A stretch of DNA of 64,000 nucleotides from SAR86 cluster bacterium SAR86E (GCA_000307935.1 AMWX01000008.1:166811-230810), one strand, 5' to 3'; shown: positions 18,981 through 28,711, counted from the first letter of the stretch. The notes: generated from the letters alone by a model not told the origin. Numbers and translations are program-made.

Positions 18981-20245
18981 TGAACTTAGATCTTAAAAAA
19001 ACCCTCGATGAGATAGGTATAAATGCAGTTAAGGCAAGCAAAATACTTAATTCTGCAACAACGTCTCAAAAAAATAGATTTTTTGATATTGCGATACAGG
19101 AAATTAAAAATAATGAGCAAATAATTTTGGCAGCCAACATTAAAGACGTTGAAACAGCAAAGGAAAATGGAAAAGATGCCTCATTTATTGATCGCTTGAT
19201 GCTTTCATCAGAAAGAATCAAGGGTATTTGCAAAACATTGGAGGATATCAGGGATTTTGATGATCCAGTCGGTAAAACACTTGCATGCTGGGACAGGCCT
19301 AATGGTCTGAAGATTTCTAGAGTTGCAACCCCTCTTGGAGTTATTGGCTTAATTTTTGAAAGTAGACCAAATGTTGCTGCTGATGCAGGAGGCCTATGCT
19401 TAAAATCAGGTAATGCCGTAATTCTAAGAAGTGGAAAAGATGGTTTGCATTCAGCTCAATCAATAGTCATTGCAATGCAAACAGCACTTGTAAAATCAAA
19501 ACTACCAGAGCACTCAATTCAAATTGTGCCCTCGGAGGACAGAAGTGCAGCTACATTTATGCTAGAGGGAATAAATGGATCAATTGATGTAATTGTGCCA
19601 AGGGGAGGAAAAAGTCTTGTTGCTGAGGTTGAACGTTCAGCAAAGGTTCCAGTTTTCGGCCATCTTGAAGGTATTTGTCATATATATGTTGATAACAAAG
19701 CTGACATAGCAAAAGCTCTCTCTGTATGTGTTAACGCCAAGATGAGAAGAACGGGTATTTGTGGTGCCGTAGAGACAATATTAATTCATAGAGAAATTGC
19801 AGAATTATTCGTACCCAGCTTAATTGATCATCTAGATGAATTAAATTGTGAGGTTAGATGTTGCAAAGAAACACAATCTCTTCACCCAAAAGCTGTGCTT
19901 GCTAATGAAAATGATTGGACAACAGAATATTTAGCTCCAATTGTAAGTCTCAAGTTAGTCGAATCAATTAATGAAGCAATTGAACATATTGATGATTATG
20001 GAACAGGGCATACAGAATCTATTATTAGTGAAAATTTAGAAAGCCAAGAGCAATTTACATCAATGATAGATAGTGCAATAGTTATGGTTAATGCCTCCAC
20101 TCAATTTGCAGATGGAGGAGAGTTTGGGTTAGGCGGTGAAATTGGAATTGCAACTGGAAAATTTCATGCTCGTGGCCCAGTAGGTGTCGAGCAGTTAACA
20201 AGCTTCAAATACGTTGTCCACGGAGAAGGACATATAAGAAAATAA
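18980..20245 (+). CDS. proA: Gamma-glutamyl phosphate reductase
   Basis: Second step of proline synthesis, NADPH-dependent reduction to glutamate-5-semialdehyde. 421 residues. The catalytic Cys lies in AKMRRTGICGAVETILIH; GVIGLIFESRPNVAADAGGL and the C-terminal GEFGLGGEIGIATGKFHARG are typical. The start is GTG, overlapping the proB stop by one base. Confidence 0.96.
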   Translation: MNLDLKKTLDEIGINAVKASKILNSATTSQKNRFFDIAIQEIKNNEQIILAANIKDVETAKENGKDASFIDRLMLSSERIKGICKTLEDIRDFDDPVGKTLACWDRPNGLKISRVATPLGVIGLIFESRPNVAADAGGLCLKSGNAVILRSGKDGLHSAQSIVIAMQTALVKSKLPEHSIQIVPSEDRSAATFMLEGINGSIDVIVPRGGKSLVAEVERSAKVPVFGHLEGICHIYVDNKADIAKALSVCVNAKMRRTGICGAVETILIHREIAELFVPSLIDHLDELNCEVRCCKETQSLHPKAVLANENDWTTEYLAPIVSLKLVESINEAIEHIDDYGTGHTESIISENLESQEQFTSMIDSAIVMVNASTQFADGGEFGLGGEIGIATGKFHARGPVGVEQLTSFKYVVHGEGHIRK

Positions 20246-20345
20246 CTTATTTTAAGATTCATTGCTTTATACCCTCTTATTTTTGTAGTAAAGCTACATT
20301 AAAATATACTGATTTACCCTTTATTAATAGTGTTTTTAATTTATA

Positions 20346-20374
20346 TTGACAATTATTTATTCATTTATTTTAAT
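20346..20374 (+). promoter_or_regulatory. Candidate sigma-70 promoter for the cupredoxin-like lipoprotein gene
   Basis: TTGACA (20346-20351) matches the -35 consensus exactly; TTTAAT (20369-20374) is a fair -10 box at 17-base spacing. Transcription would start near 20381, leaving a leader of about 98 bases that includes a small GGGC-AC-GCCC hairpin. AT-rich sequence makes chance matches possible. Confidence 0.4.
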
Positions 20375-20478
20375 TCACTACATATCTGCTTTGCCTAAAT
20401 TTTGAGTTTTGCGGGCACGCCCTACTCTTACATATTCAGGACGCTCAGTTAACTAAATATAATTGTTGAGAGTGAGCT

Positions 20479-22395
20479 ATGAATATTAATAAACTTTTTG
20501 CGGTACTAGTCCCACTTCTTGTCATTGCATCCTGCGGCGGAGGCGGAGGCGGCAATGGTGGACCTGACTATACAGCCCCATTACAAAACGTAGCACCTGT
20601 CATAAATAATTCGGTAACTAACTACTCAGTTGAAGAAAATCAATCCTCTGGTTTTTCAGTCAACGCATCTGATGCTGATGGAGACCCCCTATCTTATTCG
20701 ATATCCGGCACCGACGCCTCGAATATGTCCATCAGCGCCACAGGTGTTGTTACTTTTAATACTGCGCCAGATTTTGAAAGTCCAACTGACACAGATTTAG
20801 ATAACATCTACTCGCTTAGTGTAAGCGTCAGTGACGGAATACTCAGTACATCTAAAGATTTTACGGTCACTGTGACCAATGATGTCAGAGACGATGTAAT
20901 TTCGGTTTCATTTAATGGTGTAGTTATTCGCTCAGGATATGTTCAAAGTGCAAATGTATGTGTTGAGGTGACGGAAGGTTCAGGATGCTCAGGATCAAGC
21001 TCAACTACAACAACTAATTCCGATGGAACATTCAATTTAACTCAAGATTATTCCGGTGCGCTAGTTGCTAACGATGGTTTCGATGTGGTTACGAATCAAT
21101 CTTTCTCATCTTCAAGCAATATGTACTTAAGCAATCCATCGTCTGATGGTACCAATGTTATTTCACAATTAAGCACTCTAATGCACTTCAACGATAATTT
21201 TGACTCAGCCACAGCACAAGCAAAACTTGGCATTTCTGATACTTACAACATTGCTTCTACTGATCCATTTAGTAACCTTGCGAATCCAATTAACGAAAAT
21301 GTTGCCCGCATTAATACTCAACTCCAAATCCTTGAAAATGCAATGCAATCCTTAGAACCTGATCAAGAAAACAGCTCACCTGAATTACTGTCAAATTATA
21401 AAATTGCTCAAGCTATAGCTAATAGATCTTCGAATGAAACAACTCTTGGTGATACAACCTTTATTCGTAAGCTCCTTGGTGATTGGTCTTTTTCAAGTTT
21501 CACCCTATCAAACACTGTATGGGAAAACCTATCTGCTGCAATTTCCTCATACTTACAGAAGGTATATGCAGATAGTGATACTTCTGCACATGCCTACTTT
21601 TCAGAGGTTGCTAGAAGCGAGCTCAATCCATTGCTTGAAAAAATTAAAAATGAAACTATCACTGAATCAGAATTGAACGAATTAATTTTTTCAACTCTTA
21701 CACTTATAGATAGAGCTGACAGCGCATCATTTACTTATTCAGATAATGAAGAGAATCTATCTAGAACTAACTACTCCATAAGCAATGTGGGTAGTGATTA
21801 TTATACTGTTGACTCAGTTAATGCTGATACGACTGAACTTGTAATTTATGCAAAAGTTGGAGATGTTATTGTGTTTGATCCAAGCTCAAGCTCAGTATTT
21901 CTTAATCATCCTTTTGAATTGTCTACAACTCAGAATGACACCAGCGGAGTAAATAACATTGGCCTCAACGAAGGCTGGGATGATGCCACATCCACTCTTA
22001 CTGTTAGCTCCAGTACTCCGCTGACCCTCTACCCACATTGTGGTGTTCATGCTGGTATGTACACTCAAGGAAGAATTGAAATCGTTGAGTCATTTGATTC
22101 AAGTAAAATTGATGTGACCAACAGTACATCAAATATGCAAGTAAAAGGCACTGTATCAAAAGGTCCTTACAAAGGGGCTTCCGGTTTTACTCAAAAGGTT
22201 TATCTTAGAGAGGCTGATGCTGGTGATAACTTTCATACGCATGAGTTCAACGAGTATCCAGGTTTGACATTTTATATGACTGCAGACCAAGGGTATCATG
22301 GAGCTTCATCGATGGCGTCCGATACCATGTTTAAACCAAAATCTCATTTTAGCCAAGAGTCTTCTTCTGAGGGAGATGGAGGAACTGGCTACTGA
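20479..22395 (+). CDS. Lipoprotein with cadherin-like and blue-copper (cupredoxin-like) segments
   Basis: 638 residues. The signal peptide ends in a lipobox IASC (Cys19) followed by a run of glycines, so the protein should be lipid-anchored. Residues about 38-138 form a cadherin-like Ig repeat (YSVEENQ, ASDADGDPLSYSISG, YSLSVSVSDG). A middle helical part (about 230-400) is unrecognised. Around 455-545 is a cupredoxin-like segment: AKVGDVIVFD, His477 in LNHPFELS, and Cys521, His524 and Met527 in YPHCGVHAGM, the four ligands of a type 1 copper site with Cys-x2-His-x2-Met spacing as in amicyanin. A His-rich tail (NFHTHEFNEYPG, QGYHGAS, KSHF) follows. A role in electron transfer or copper binding is inferred. 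Tail to tail with rsmJ. Confidence 0.65.
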   Translation: MNINKLFAVLVPLLVIASCGGGGGGNGGPDYTAPLQNVAPVINNSVTNYSVEENQSSGFSVNASDADGDPLSYSISGTDASNMSISATGVVTFNTAPDFESPTDTDLDNIYSLSVSVSDGILSTSKDFTVTVTNDVRDDVISVSFNGVVIRSGYVQSANVCVEVTEGSGCSGSSSTTTTNSDGTFNLTQDYSGALVANDGFDVVTNQSFSSSSNMYLSNPSSDGTNVISQLSTLMHFNDNFDSATAQAKLGISDTYNIASTDPFSNLANPINENVARINTQLQILENAMQSLEPDQENSSPELLSNYKIAQAIANRSSNETTLGDTTFIRKLLGDWSFSSFTLSNTVWENLSAAISSYLQKVYADSDTSAHAYFSEVARSELNPLLEKIKNETITESELNELIFSTLTLIDRADSASFTYSDNEENLSRTNYSISNVGSDYYTVDSVNADTTELVIYAKVGDVIVFDPSSSSVFLNHPFELSTTQNDTSGVNNIGLNEGWDDATSTLTVSSSTPLTLYPHCGVHAGMYTQGRIEIVESFDSSKIDVTNSTSNMQVKGTVSKGPYKGASGFTQKVYLREADAGDNFHTHEFNEYPGLTFYMTADQGYHGASSMASDTMFKPKSHFSQESSSEGDGGTGY

Positions 22396-23130
22396 TTATA
22401 AATAAACATCAAATCTAGTAGTCTTGCCAAATACTTGATAATTAAGCTCTTGTGAAAATGGCTCAGCTTTAATGGGCCTCTTTACAATGAGCTTCTTTTT
22501 TGGGATTGACTGCAAGACTTCAAATTCTTTTGCCGCATTATTGGAGACTGATTCAACTTCAAGAACTTTTTCCACATATTCAAGTTGGCCCGAGCTTAGG
22601 GCAGACTTCTTGGTTTTTGGATACATAGGGTCAAAATATACTACATCAATGTTTTTTACTTCACGAGTATAAGAACATGCCTCTTCATTTATAAGATCAA
22701 GGTTTTTAAATATGGAGCTGTCTTCACTTCGGTGAATGGCATCTTCTAAAAGATGAAACATGATTCTGCTCTGCTCTAATGCTGTAACCCGATGACCCAG
22801 ACTTAGAAATACCAAGGTATCCTGAAGTAATCCTGCAGTGCAGTCTAAAATATTTAATGGCGCATCTGACCTACCTAAAGCTTTTTTAATAAGTTTTTCA
22901 TGGCTAGCCCTTTCTATGCGCCATCTTGATGCTCCAGAATTAAAATCGATCAGTAATTTTTTTCTTGATCTTGCTGCGGGATGAAAAAATGCAAGCCCAT
23001 CCTCAGAGAGATCTAAGTAAGGCTTTTTACTACTAGCTTGACTTGTGTTGAGGCTTGCGCTCAAAGAGTCTGCAAGCTCCTTGGCTAAAGTATGTTGTTC
23101 GGGTGATACACATACAAGATCCAAAATCAT
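22396..23130 (-). CDS. rsmJ: 16S rRNA (guanine-1516-N2)-methyltransferase RsmJ
   Basis: SAM-dependent methyltransferase of about 244 residues. The SAM-binding motif is ILDCTAGLLQDTLVFLSLGH and the catalytic motif VYFDPMYP. GLAFFHP and WRIERASH upstream are typical of RsmJ (YhiQ). It follows uppP with a 4-base overlap and is the last gene of the leftward cluster. Confidence 0.92.
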   Translation of the reverse strand: MILDLVCVSPEQHTLAKELADSLSASLNTSQASSKKPYLDLSEDGLAFFHPAARSRKKLLIDFNSGASRWRIERASHEKLIKKALGRSDAPLNILDCTAGLLQDTLVFLSLGHRVTALEQSRIMFHLLEDAIHRSEDSSIFKNLDLINEEACSYTREVKNIDVVYFDPMYPKTKKSALSSGQLEYVEKVLEVESVSNNAAKEFEVLQSIPKKKLIVKRPIKAEPFSQELNYQVFGKTTRFDVYL

Positions 23131-23921
23131 AAAAGTAATAAAGCAAAGCCTAAAATAATTCTATAAATAACGAATGGGATCATTCCTACCTTTTCAACAA
23201 CTCTTAAAAAAATTTTTATTGTCAGGAAGGCAACTATTGCAGAGCCAATAAAGCCAGTTAACATAATAGTTAAGTCACTCAGCGCAATTGAGTATGCTCC
23301 TTTAAATAGCATGAGTATTAATGCTCCCAGGATCGTGGGTATACTCAACATGAAAGCAAATCTCGAGGTATCCCTGAGATTTAATCCTGCAATCAAAGCT
23401 CCAGTAATTGCCATTCCTGATCTAGATGCACCTGGAAAAATAGCTAAAACTTGAAAAAATCCTATGACTAAAGCAGCAAATAAAGTTAACTCAGCTAAAG
23501 ATTTAGACTGATCTGCAAACTTAAACACAACATACAGCAAGCCTGCAAAAATTAAATTAGTCCATGCAATAGAGTTGACACTGCTTGCTCTAGATTCAAC
23601 CAAATCAGAAAAAAATAACCCTGCAACTATGATGGGTAAAGTAGCAACGATCAAGTTTCGACCTAACAAGAAACTTTGCATGTCCCGATCAGCAGTCCAA
23701 GGCAGCCATGCGCGAATAAGTGCCTGAATCTCTTCCCTAAAGTAGTAAATAACCGCTAATAAAGTTCCAGCATGAACAGAGATATCAAAGAGAATACCAA
23801 AATCTTTTGCTCCAAAAATTAATGATGGAAATAATAGATGTGCTGAACTGGAGACAGGCAAGAATTCTGTTAGCCCCTGAATTAAAGATAAAAAAAGCGC
23901 AAGAAAAAAATCTGACATCAT
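23127..23921 (-). CDS. uppP: Undecaprenyl-diphosphatase (UppP/BacA)
   Basis: Integral membrane phosphatase that recycles the C55 carrier lipid for peptidoglycan and O-antigen synthesis; overexpression gives bacitracin resistance. The two catalytic stretches GLTEFLPVSSSAHL and FPGASRSGMAITGAL are intact. 264 residues with about eight hydrophobic segments. It overlaps tsaB by 4 bases upstream and rsmJ by 4 downstream. Confidence 0.96.
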   Translation of the reverse strand: MMSDFFLALFLSLIQGLTEFLPVSSSAHLLFPSLIFGAKDFGILFDISVHAGTLLAVIYYFREEIQALIRAWLPWTADRDMQSFLLGRNLIVATLPIIVAGLFFSDLVESRASSVNSIAWTNLIFAGLLYVVFKFADQSKSLAELTLFAALVIGFFQVLAIFPGASRSGMAITGALIAGLNLRDTSRFAFMLSIPTILGALILMLFKGAYSIALSDLTIMLTGFIGSAIVAFLTIKIFLRVVEKVGMIPFVIYRIILGFALLLL

Positions 23922-24577
23922 GATTTTTTATATTCAGGAGTTTTTAAATATATGGGATTTGCATTTTCAGGAAGAAAAATTTCATTGGTTTCTAATTTTT
24001 CTTTGGCAATTAATGCAACCGGTTCAGCGCTTCCGAGAGCCTGAGATAAAAAATTAGTGGAGTTTTTTAATTCCAAAGGCCAACCTGTTCCTGCAAAATA
24101 ACAATTTTCGTCGGTTAAAAACTCTGACAATGCTTCCATTTGCATTACAGATTCTTCATTGATTACTTCAATTCCATTACTATTTTTTTTAAAACCACAG
24201 AAGTAACTCTCAGTTGCATCTGCTGCAATTGTTACAAGTATTTTAGCCTCACTTTTATCTATCCAATGTGAGGCTTCTTTAGCAATTGACTCTAAACTTG
24301 ATACTGCAATCAGTGGAAGATTTTTTACTTCAGCTATGGCTTTTAAAAAAGAAGCAGTGATTCTTAAAGCAGTATATGAGCCCGGACCACGTGCAAATGC
24401 TATTGCGCTAAGGTTGTCGAAGTCATTCTGAGAATCAAATTCAATATTTGCAAATAGCGTATCCCAATCAGGCCTGTCTTTTCGTTCATGAGTTTGGGTA
24501 AAGGAGGTTACCTCATCACCATTTAACAATGAGATTGATGAGTAATTACCACTAACATCAAGAGATAAAATTTTCAT
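23918..24577 (-). CDS. tsaB: tRNA threonylcarbamoyladenosine synthesis protein TsaB
   Basis: 219 residues, ASKHA-fold pseudo-enzyme that stabilises TsaD in making t6A-37 of ANN-decoding tRNAs. Family features: ILSLDVSGNYSSISLL at the N-terminus (family usually LALDTS) and IAFARGPGSYTALRI. It lies 3 bases after adk. No tsaD or tsaE lies in the window. Confidence 0.92.
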   Translation of the reverse strand: MKILSLDVSGNYSSISLLNGDEVTSFTQTHERKDRPDWDTLFANIEFDSQNDFDNLSAIAFARGPGSYTALRITASFLKAIAEVKNLPLIAVSSLESIAKEASHWIDKSEAKILVTIAADATESYFCGFKKNSNGIEVINEESVMQMEALSEFLTDENCYFAGTGWPLELKNSTNFLSQALGSAEPVALIAKEKLETNEIFLPENANPIYLKTPEYKKS

Positions 24578-24580
24578 TTA

Positions 24581-25225
24581 TTAGAAGTTCTGTTCGATAT
24601 CCTCGAATACTTTTTGAACTGGTTGAGAGCCATCAACAGCAATATACTTTAAACAGCTTTTACTCTCTTGAGATTGATAATAGGCTACCAGTGGCTTGGT
24701 TTCATTTTGATAGACCTGCAAGCGATGTTTAACCGTCTCAGGCATATCATCCTCTCTTTGAATGAGAGGCTCTCCAGTTTCATCGTCAACACCATCTTTC
24801 TTGGGAGGTTGAAACACAATGTGATAATTTCTGCCGGAACCAGGATGAACTCTTCTTCCCGACATTCTCTCAAGTATTGCCTCATCTGCAACCTTAATTT
24901 CAATTACATGCGTAAACTCAATACAATTCTCAACACATAAATCTGCTTGACCAACCGTTCTGATGCCACCATCAAATAAAAATCCATTTGCACAATCGCT
25001 TTGAGCAATGCGATCTAAAATCAGCTCGATAATGATCTCATCTGAGACTAAGCCGCCGGAATTCATAATACCAGCAACCCTTTTTCCTAGCTCGCTGCCA
25101 GATGCAATGGCAGAGCGCAGCATGTCTCCAGTGCTTATCTTTGGGATATCGAAAGAATCGCAGATGATATCTGCCTGAGTGCCTTTTCCTGCTCCTGGAG
25201 GCCCTAAGAGAAGTATTTTTTTCAT
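24581..25225 (-). CDS. adk: Adenylate kinase with an altered DGFPRT motif
   Basis: Balances ATP + AMP and 2 ADP. 214 residues, the length of the long (LID-containing) bacterial form. The P-loop GPPGAGKGTQ, AMP-binding STGDMLR and LID region RRVHPGSGRNYHIVF are normal. The motif that reads DGFPRT in nearly all family members reads DGGIRT here (nucleotides gatggtggcatcagaacg), replacing Phe and Pro with Gly and Ile while keeping the catalytic Arg. The frame is otherwise uninterrupted. It overlaps acpS by 4 bases. Confidence 0.94.
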   Translation of the reverse strand: MKKILLLGPPGAGKGTQADIICDSFDIPKISTGDMLRSAIASGSELGKRVAGIMNSGGLVSDEIIIELILDRIAQSDCANGFLFDGGIRTVGQADLCVENCIEFTHVIEIKVADEAILERMSGRRVHPGSGRNYHIVFQPPKKDGVDDETGEPLIQREDDMPETVKHRLQVYQNETKPLVAYYQSQESKSCLKYIAVDGSQPVQKVFEDIEQNF

Positions 25226-25596
25226 GTTTCTAAAACCGCAAATGCAATGAGATGGTTGCTTTCATCGGCTAGACTAACATGAGATTTAATGATGCCCAAG
25301 TCCTCGACATAAGATTTAGCTGATTCCGACAGCACAATTTCAGGTTGACCAAGATCGTTTCTGATAATTTCTATGTCGCTGGGAAAAATTGGATTTCTAA
25401 ACCCAGTCCCTAAAGCCTTCACAAATGCTTCCTTGGCTGCAAACTGCTTCCCTAAGTATTGAGCCTTTAAATTATTCATACAGGTATACTCCTCTAATTC
25501 AAGCTTACCAAGAATTTTATTTGCAAAAGAATCTAAAGATTTCATTCTCTTAATTCTTTGAATGTCTACAAGATCTGTTCCAATACCATAAATCAT
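25222..25596 (-). CDS. acpS: Holo-[acyl-carrier-protein] synthase
   Basis: Attaches 4'-phosphopantetheine from CoA to ACP. 124 residues with the magnesium site GIGTDLVDIQRI and QFAAKEAFVKALGTGF. It sits directly after recO with a 4-base overlap; pdxJ, which lies between recO and acpS in E. coli, is absent from this position. Confidence 0.95.
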   Translation of the reverse strand: MIYGIGTDLVDIQRIKRMKSLDSFANKILGKLELEEYTCMNNLKAQYLGKQFAAKEAFVKALGTGFRNPIFPSDIEIIRNDLGQPEIVLSESAKSYVEDLGIIKSHVSLADESNHLIAFAVLET

Positions 25597-26288
25597 AGTT
25601 TTAATTTTTTAAAAATGTCTCTACTGCTTAACTCTCTTCCATCTAAGCATGCTGAAATAGCAATCTGAGATAACTGTTTTAATTTTATCTTATCAATGCT
25701 CTCAAGCGATCTATTTTTAATAGATAAAATCTCTTGGGCCGAAAAACCATTGTCATGATTTGTCGCATGAAACCCCTTTTCAGGCATATAAGAGTAGCTA
25801 GCTGAATCTTTAAACTCAGAATTTTCTATAGTATCCGTATCAAAATTTATTCCGTACCCCAACACATCTAGTAAATCAAATTCAAAAGCTCTTAAGTCTG
25901 TCTCTGAAATTGCATCTGCACGAGCAAGATCGACAAATTGCTTATAAAGATCGAATAGCTCTTGGTTTGGCAACCCCTTTGGTAGCAGTCTCACCATGAG
26001 CTCATTCACATAAAGATAAGTATACAAATCATGGGGACCCTTGGAGGACTGAGAAGCATAGTTTGAATCAATTTGAGTTAAAGTCTTCATCTCAGACTTT
26101 CCAGTAACAATAATTTGTAAGTTCGAAAATGGTAGTAAATGGCCGAAAAATTTTGACTTAGGATTCTTAGCGCCCTTGGCCATCACTGAAGTTTTACCTG
26201 AGGATTCTGTGAAAACCTCTGCAATAATAGATGTATCTCCAAAAGACCGAGCGTGCAAAAGAAAACATGACTCCCAATTATGAGGCAT
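25593..26288 (-). CDS. recO: DNA repair protein RecO
   Basis: RecFOR-pathway mediator that anneals single strands and loads RecA past SSB. About 231 residues: N-terminal OB fold (CFLLHARSFGDTSIIAEVFT, AKGAKNPKSKFFGHLLPF) and helical C-terminal domain. I prefer ATG 26288 (MPHNWESC) to 26306, since family members begin just before this tryptophan. Either start overlaps era. The zinc-binding cysteines of some RecOs are not evident. Confidence 0.92.
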   Translation of the reverse strand: MPHNWESCFLLHARSFGDTSIIAEVFTESSGKTSVMAKGAKNPKSKFFGHLLPFSNLQIIVTGKSEMKTLTQIDSNYASQSSKGPHDLYTYLYVNELMVRLLPKGLPNQELFDLYKQFVDLARADAISETDLRAFEFDLLDVLGYGINFDTDTIENSEFKDSASYSYMPEKGFHATNHDNGFSAQEILSIKNRSLESIDKIKLKQLSQIAISACLDGRELSSRDIFKKLKL

Positions 26289-27186
26289 CGTGATTACTGC
26301 CAACACCCAAACTATTTAAATATTGAGCATCGTTGTTCCAATTTTTATTAACTTTTACAAATGTCTTTAACATTACTTTTTTGCTGAACATTTTCTCTAA
26401 CTCAACTCTGGCCTGCTGCCCTATTCGCTTTAGGTTTGATCCTTCATGACCGATTACAATACTTTTTTGGCTATCTCTTGCCACGTATATAACAACCCCA
26501 ATTGAAAGCATTGAGCCTTCCATGGATTTAGTTTCTACAACAACATATGTTTCATGAGGCAATTCATCCCCAAGTGATCTGATGATCTTTTCCCGCACTA
26601 ACTCACTAATAAAAAAATTATCAGGGATATCATGATCTTCATTAGCATCAGGATAAAGGTGTTCATTCTCTGGAATGCTTTGCTTTACTAGATTTATAAG
26701 TTCATCTATCCCCTCATTATTGAGTGCTGAAATAGGAATGTAGTGATCAAAAGGATAAATATCATTGATTTTTTGTATAAGGGGAAGAAGTTGGTTCTTA
26801 TTTTCAACTTGGTCAACTTTGTTGAGCACACATATTGAACGCACATTTGACTCCTTAATCTTGTTTATCACCTGAAGATCCTGCTCTTGTAATGCCGTTC
26901 TTTGCACTAAAAAAAGTACTAGGTCAGAATCCTCAATAACACTTGTAGCAGAATGGTTTAATACTTTGTTCATTGTCTTTGTGGCATTAATATGAATACC
27001 AGGAGTATCAAGAAAGACCATTTGAAAATCTCCTTCGGTTTTGACTCCGAGGATATTGTTTCTAGTTGTTTGAGATTTTCTTGAAGTAATGGAAACTTTT
27101 TTATCTAGTATTACATTCAAGAGCGTTGATTTTCCTACATTTGGCTTGCCAACAATTGAAATATATCCACAAAATTTCTTAGTCAT
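26278..27186 (-). CDS. era: Ribosome-associated GTPase Era
   Basis: GTPase that binds the 3' end of 16S rRNA during 30S maturation. G1 GKPNVGKST, G3 DTPG, G4 NKVD and the C-terminal KH domain (IVIGHEGSNLKRIGQQAR) are all present. 302 residues, normal. It overlaps rnc by 4 bases. Confidence 0.98.
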   Translation of the reverse strand: MTKKFCGYISIVGKPNVGKSTLLNVILDKKVSITSRKSQTTRNNILGVKTEGDFQMVFLDTPGIHINATKTMNKVLNHSATSVIEDSDLVLFLVQRTALQEQDLQVINKIKESNVRSICVLNKVDQVENKNQLLPLIQKINDIYPFDHYIPISALNNEGIDELINLVKQSIPENEHLYPDANEDHDIPDNFFISELVREKIIRSLGDELPHETYVVVETKSMEGSMLSIGVVIYVARDSQKSIVIGHEGSNLKRIGQQARVELEKMFSKKVMLKTFVKVNKNWNNDAQYLNSLGVGSNHDAS

Positions 27187-27833
27187 ACTTGATGAAGATT
27201 TGAAAGGATTAGCGCTGCTGTTTTTTGCTCAGCTTCTTTTTTAATTGTTGCAGATGCTGAAAAAACTTCACCTTTATAATCAACTGAGCATAAAAAGTTA
27301 TTACCGGCATGATTTGATTCAACATTGTAAATTGGTAAGGGTAAATTATTGGCTTGTAAATATTCCTGCAATCTTGATTTAGCGTCTTTCAACTCTGCAG
27401 TCCCATCAAGAGCTAATAAATGATCATTAAAAATTTCTAAAATAAAACGCTTAGATTCTTTTAAACCCATCTCTAAAAATATTGCCCCAATGCAAGCTTC
27501 CAATGTTCCTGCATAAATTGAGAATTTATGTGTTTCATCAAGATTATTTGTTCCCTTAGAAGTTTTTAGCAAGCCTTTGCAATCAAATTGCATAAAAATC
27601 TTTGACAGCATTTGCGTATTCACCAATGAGGCTCGCATAAGAGTCAAACGACCCTCATCCAATAATGGAAAATTATTAAAAAGGTGCTCTGATATAACAA
27701 TTTCAAGAACTGCATCACCCAAAAACTCTAAGCGTTCATTATTTTTAGATGATGAAATGCTTTTATGAATAAAAGCTTGTTGGAAGTAAGCTAAATCTAA
27801 GTAATCTGTTTTTATTTTTATGGTTGAATCCAT
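27183..27833 (-). CDS. rnc: Ribonuclease III
   Basis: Double-strand-specific endonuclease that processes rRNA precursors. 216 residues: catalytic signature ERLEFLGDAVLE, a second acidic region near EACIGAIFLE, and a C-terminal double-stranded-RNA-binding domain (KSRLQEYLQANNLPLPIY). It lies 2 bases after lepB in the conserved lepA-lepB-rnc-era-recO-acpS order. Confidence 0.97.
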   Translation of the reverse strand: MDSTIKIKTDYLDLAYFQQAFIHKSISSSKNNERLEFLGDAVLEIVISEHLFNNFPLLDEGRLTLMRASLVNTQMLSKIFMQFDCKGLLKTSKGTNNLDETHKFSIYAGTLEACIGAIFLEMGLKESKRFILEIFNDHLLALDGTAELKDAKSRLQEYLQANNLPLPIYNVESNHAGNNFLCSVDYKGEVFSASATIKKEAEQKTAALILSNLHQV

Positions 27834-27835
27834 AC

Positions 27836-28711
27836 CTATTTAATTAAGCCTGATCGATGGAATGATGGGACGCATGTCCAGCACTCCCATGTCATCCATA
27901 TTAATTCTCCAGTGCCCATAAAATTTTTCTTAGGTACAAATCCAAAGTACCGAGAATCACTTGAGTTATCTCTATTATCCCCCATTACGAAATAATGATT
28001 GGGAGGGACAATAAATTCCTCAGGATAAGATGTGCTGCCACGCAAAATACGAATGACTCTTTCAGAGCCCTCGAAGGTCTCACGAAGAAGCGTTTCACCA
28101 TCAGAAGAAGAAATAAATTCCTGCTTGATCGACTCACCGTTCACATAAATCTTTTTATTAATATATCGTACAGTATCGCCAGGCTTTCCAATTAGTCTCT
28201 TAATATATGGCACATTTACATGTGGTGGAATGAAGACAACAACATCTCCGTATTCAGGGCCTGATTCAAAGGCAAAAGGTTTGCCTATTCGGTTAACCTT
28301 CAATCCATAACTGTGCTTATTCACTAAAATAAAGTCGCCAACTTTTAAGCCTGGAATCATTGATCCCGATGGAATTTGATATGGCTCATAAAGGAAAGTT
28401 CGTAATACAAAAATTAAGAAAACAGGGAAAAACCAACTCTTTCCAGTTGCTTTAAGCAATAAATTATTTTTGTAAAAACCTATTAATAAAATTACTAAGC
28501 AAATAATTGACCCAATTAATAAAACTGAACCAAGATCACCTGCATTCACAAAAATTCTGTAGATACCAAGAATTGAAAGCGAAAACCCTGCCCAATAAAT
28601 TTGCTGTTGCGACTGGTTAGATAAATTTTCTTGAAGAACTAAATAAATCCATAAACCAATCAGAAAAAAAATACTCCCAAGGGATATAAGAAATAATGGA
28701 TCGGTAAACAT
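27836..28711 (-). CDS. lepB: Signal peptidase I
   Basis: Membrane-bound Ser/Lys peptidase that removes signal peptides. Box B with the catalytic Ser is PSGSMIPGLKVGDFI, the catalytic Lys is in VPYIKRLIGKPGD, and box E is VMGDNRDNSSDSRYFGFVP. Three hydrophobic segments at the N-terminus. 291 residues. It starts at the last base of lepA. Confidence 0.97.
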   Translation of the reverse strand: MFTDPLFLISLGSIFFLIGLWIYLVLQENLSNQSQQQIYWAGFSLSILGIYRIFVNAGDLGSVLLIGSIICLVILLIGFYKNNLLLKATGKSWFFPVFLIFVLRTFLYEPYQIPSGSMIPGLKVGDFILVNKHSYGLKVNRIGKPFAFESGPEYGDVVVFIPPHVNVPYIKRLIGKPGDTVRYINKKIYVNGESIKQEFISSSDGETLLRETFEGSERVIRILRGSTSYPEEFIVPPNHYFVMGDNRDNSSDSRYFGFVPKKNFMGTGELIWMTWECWTCVPSFHRSGLIK

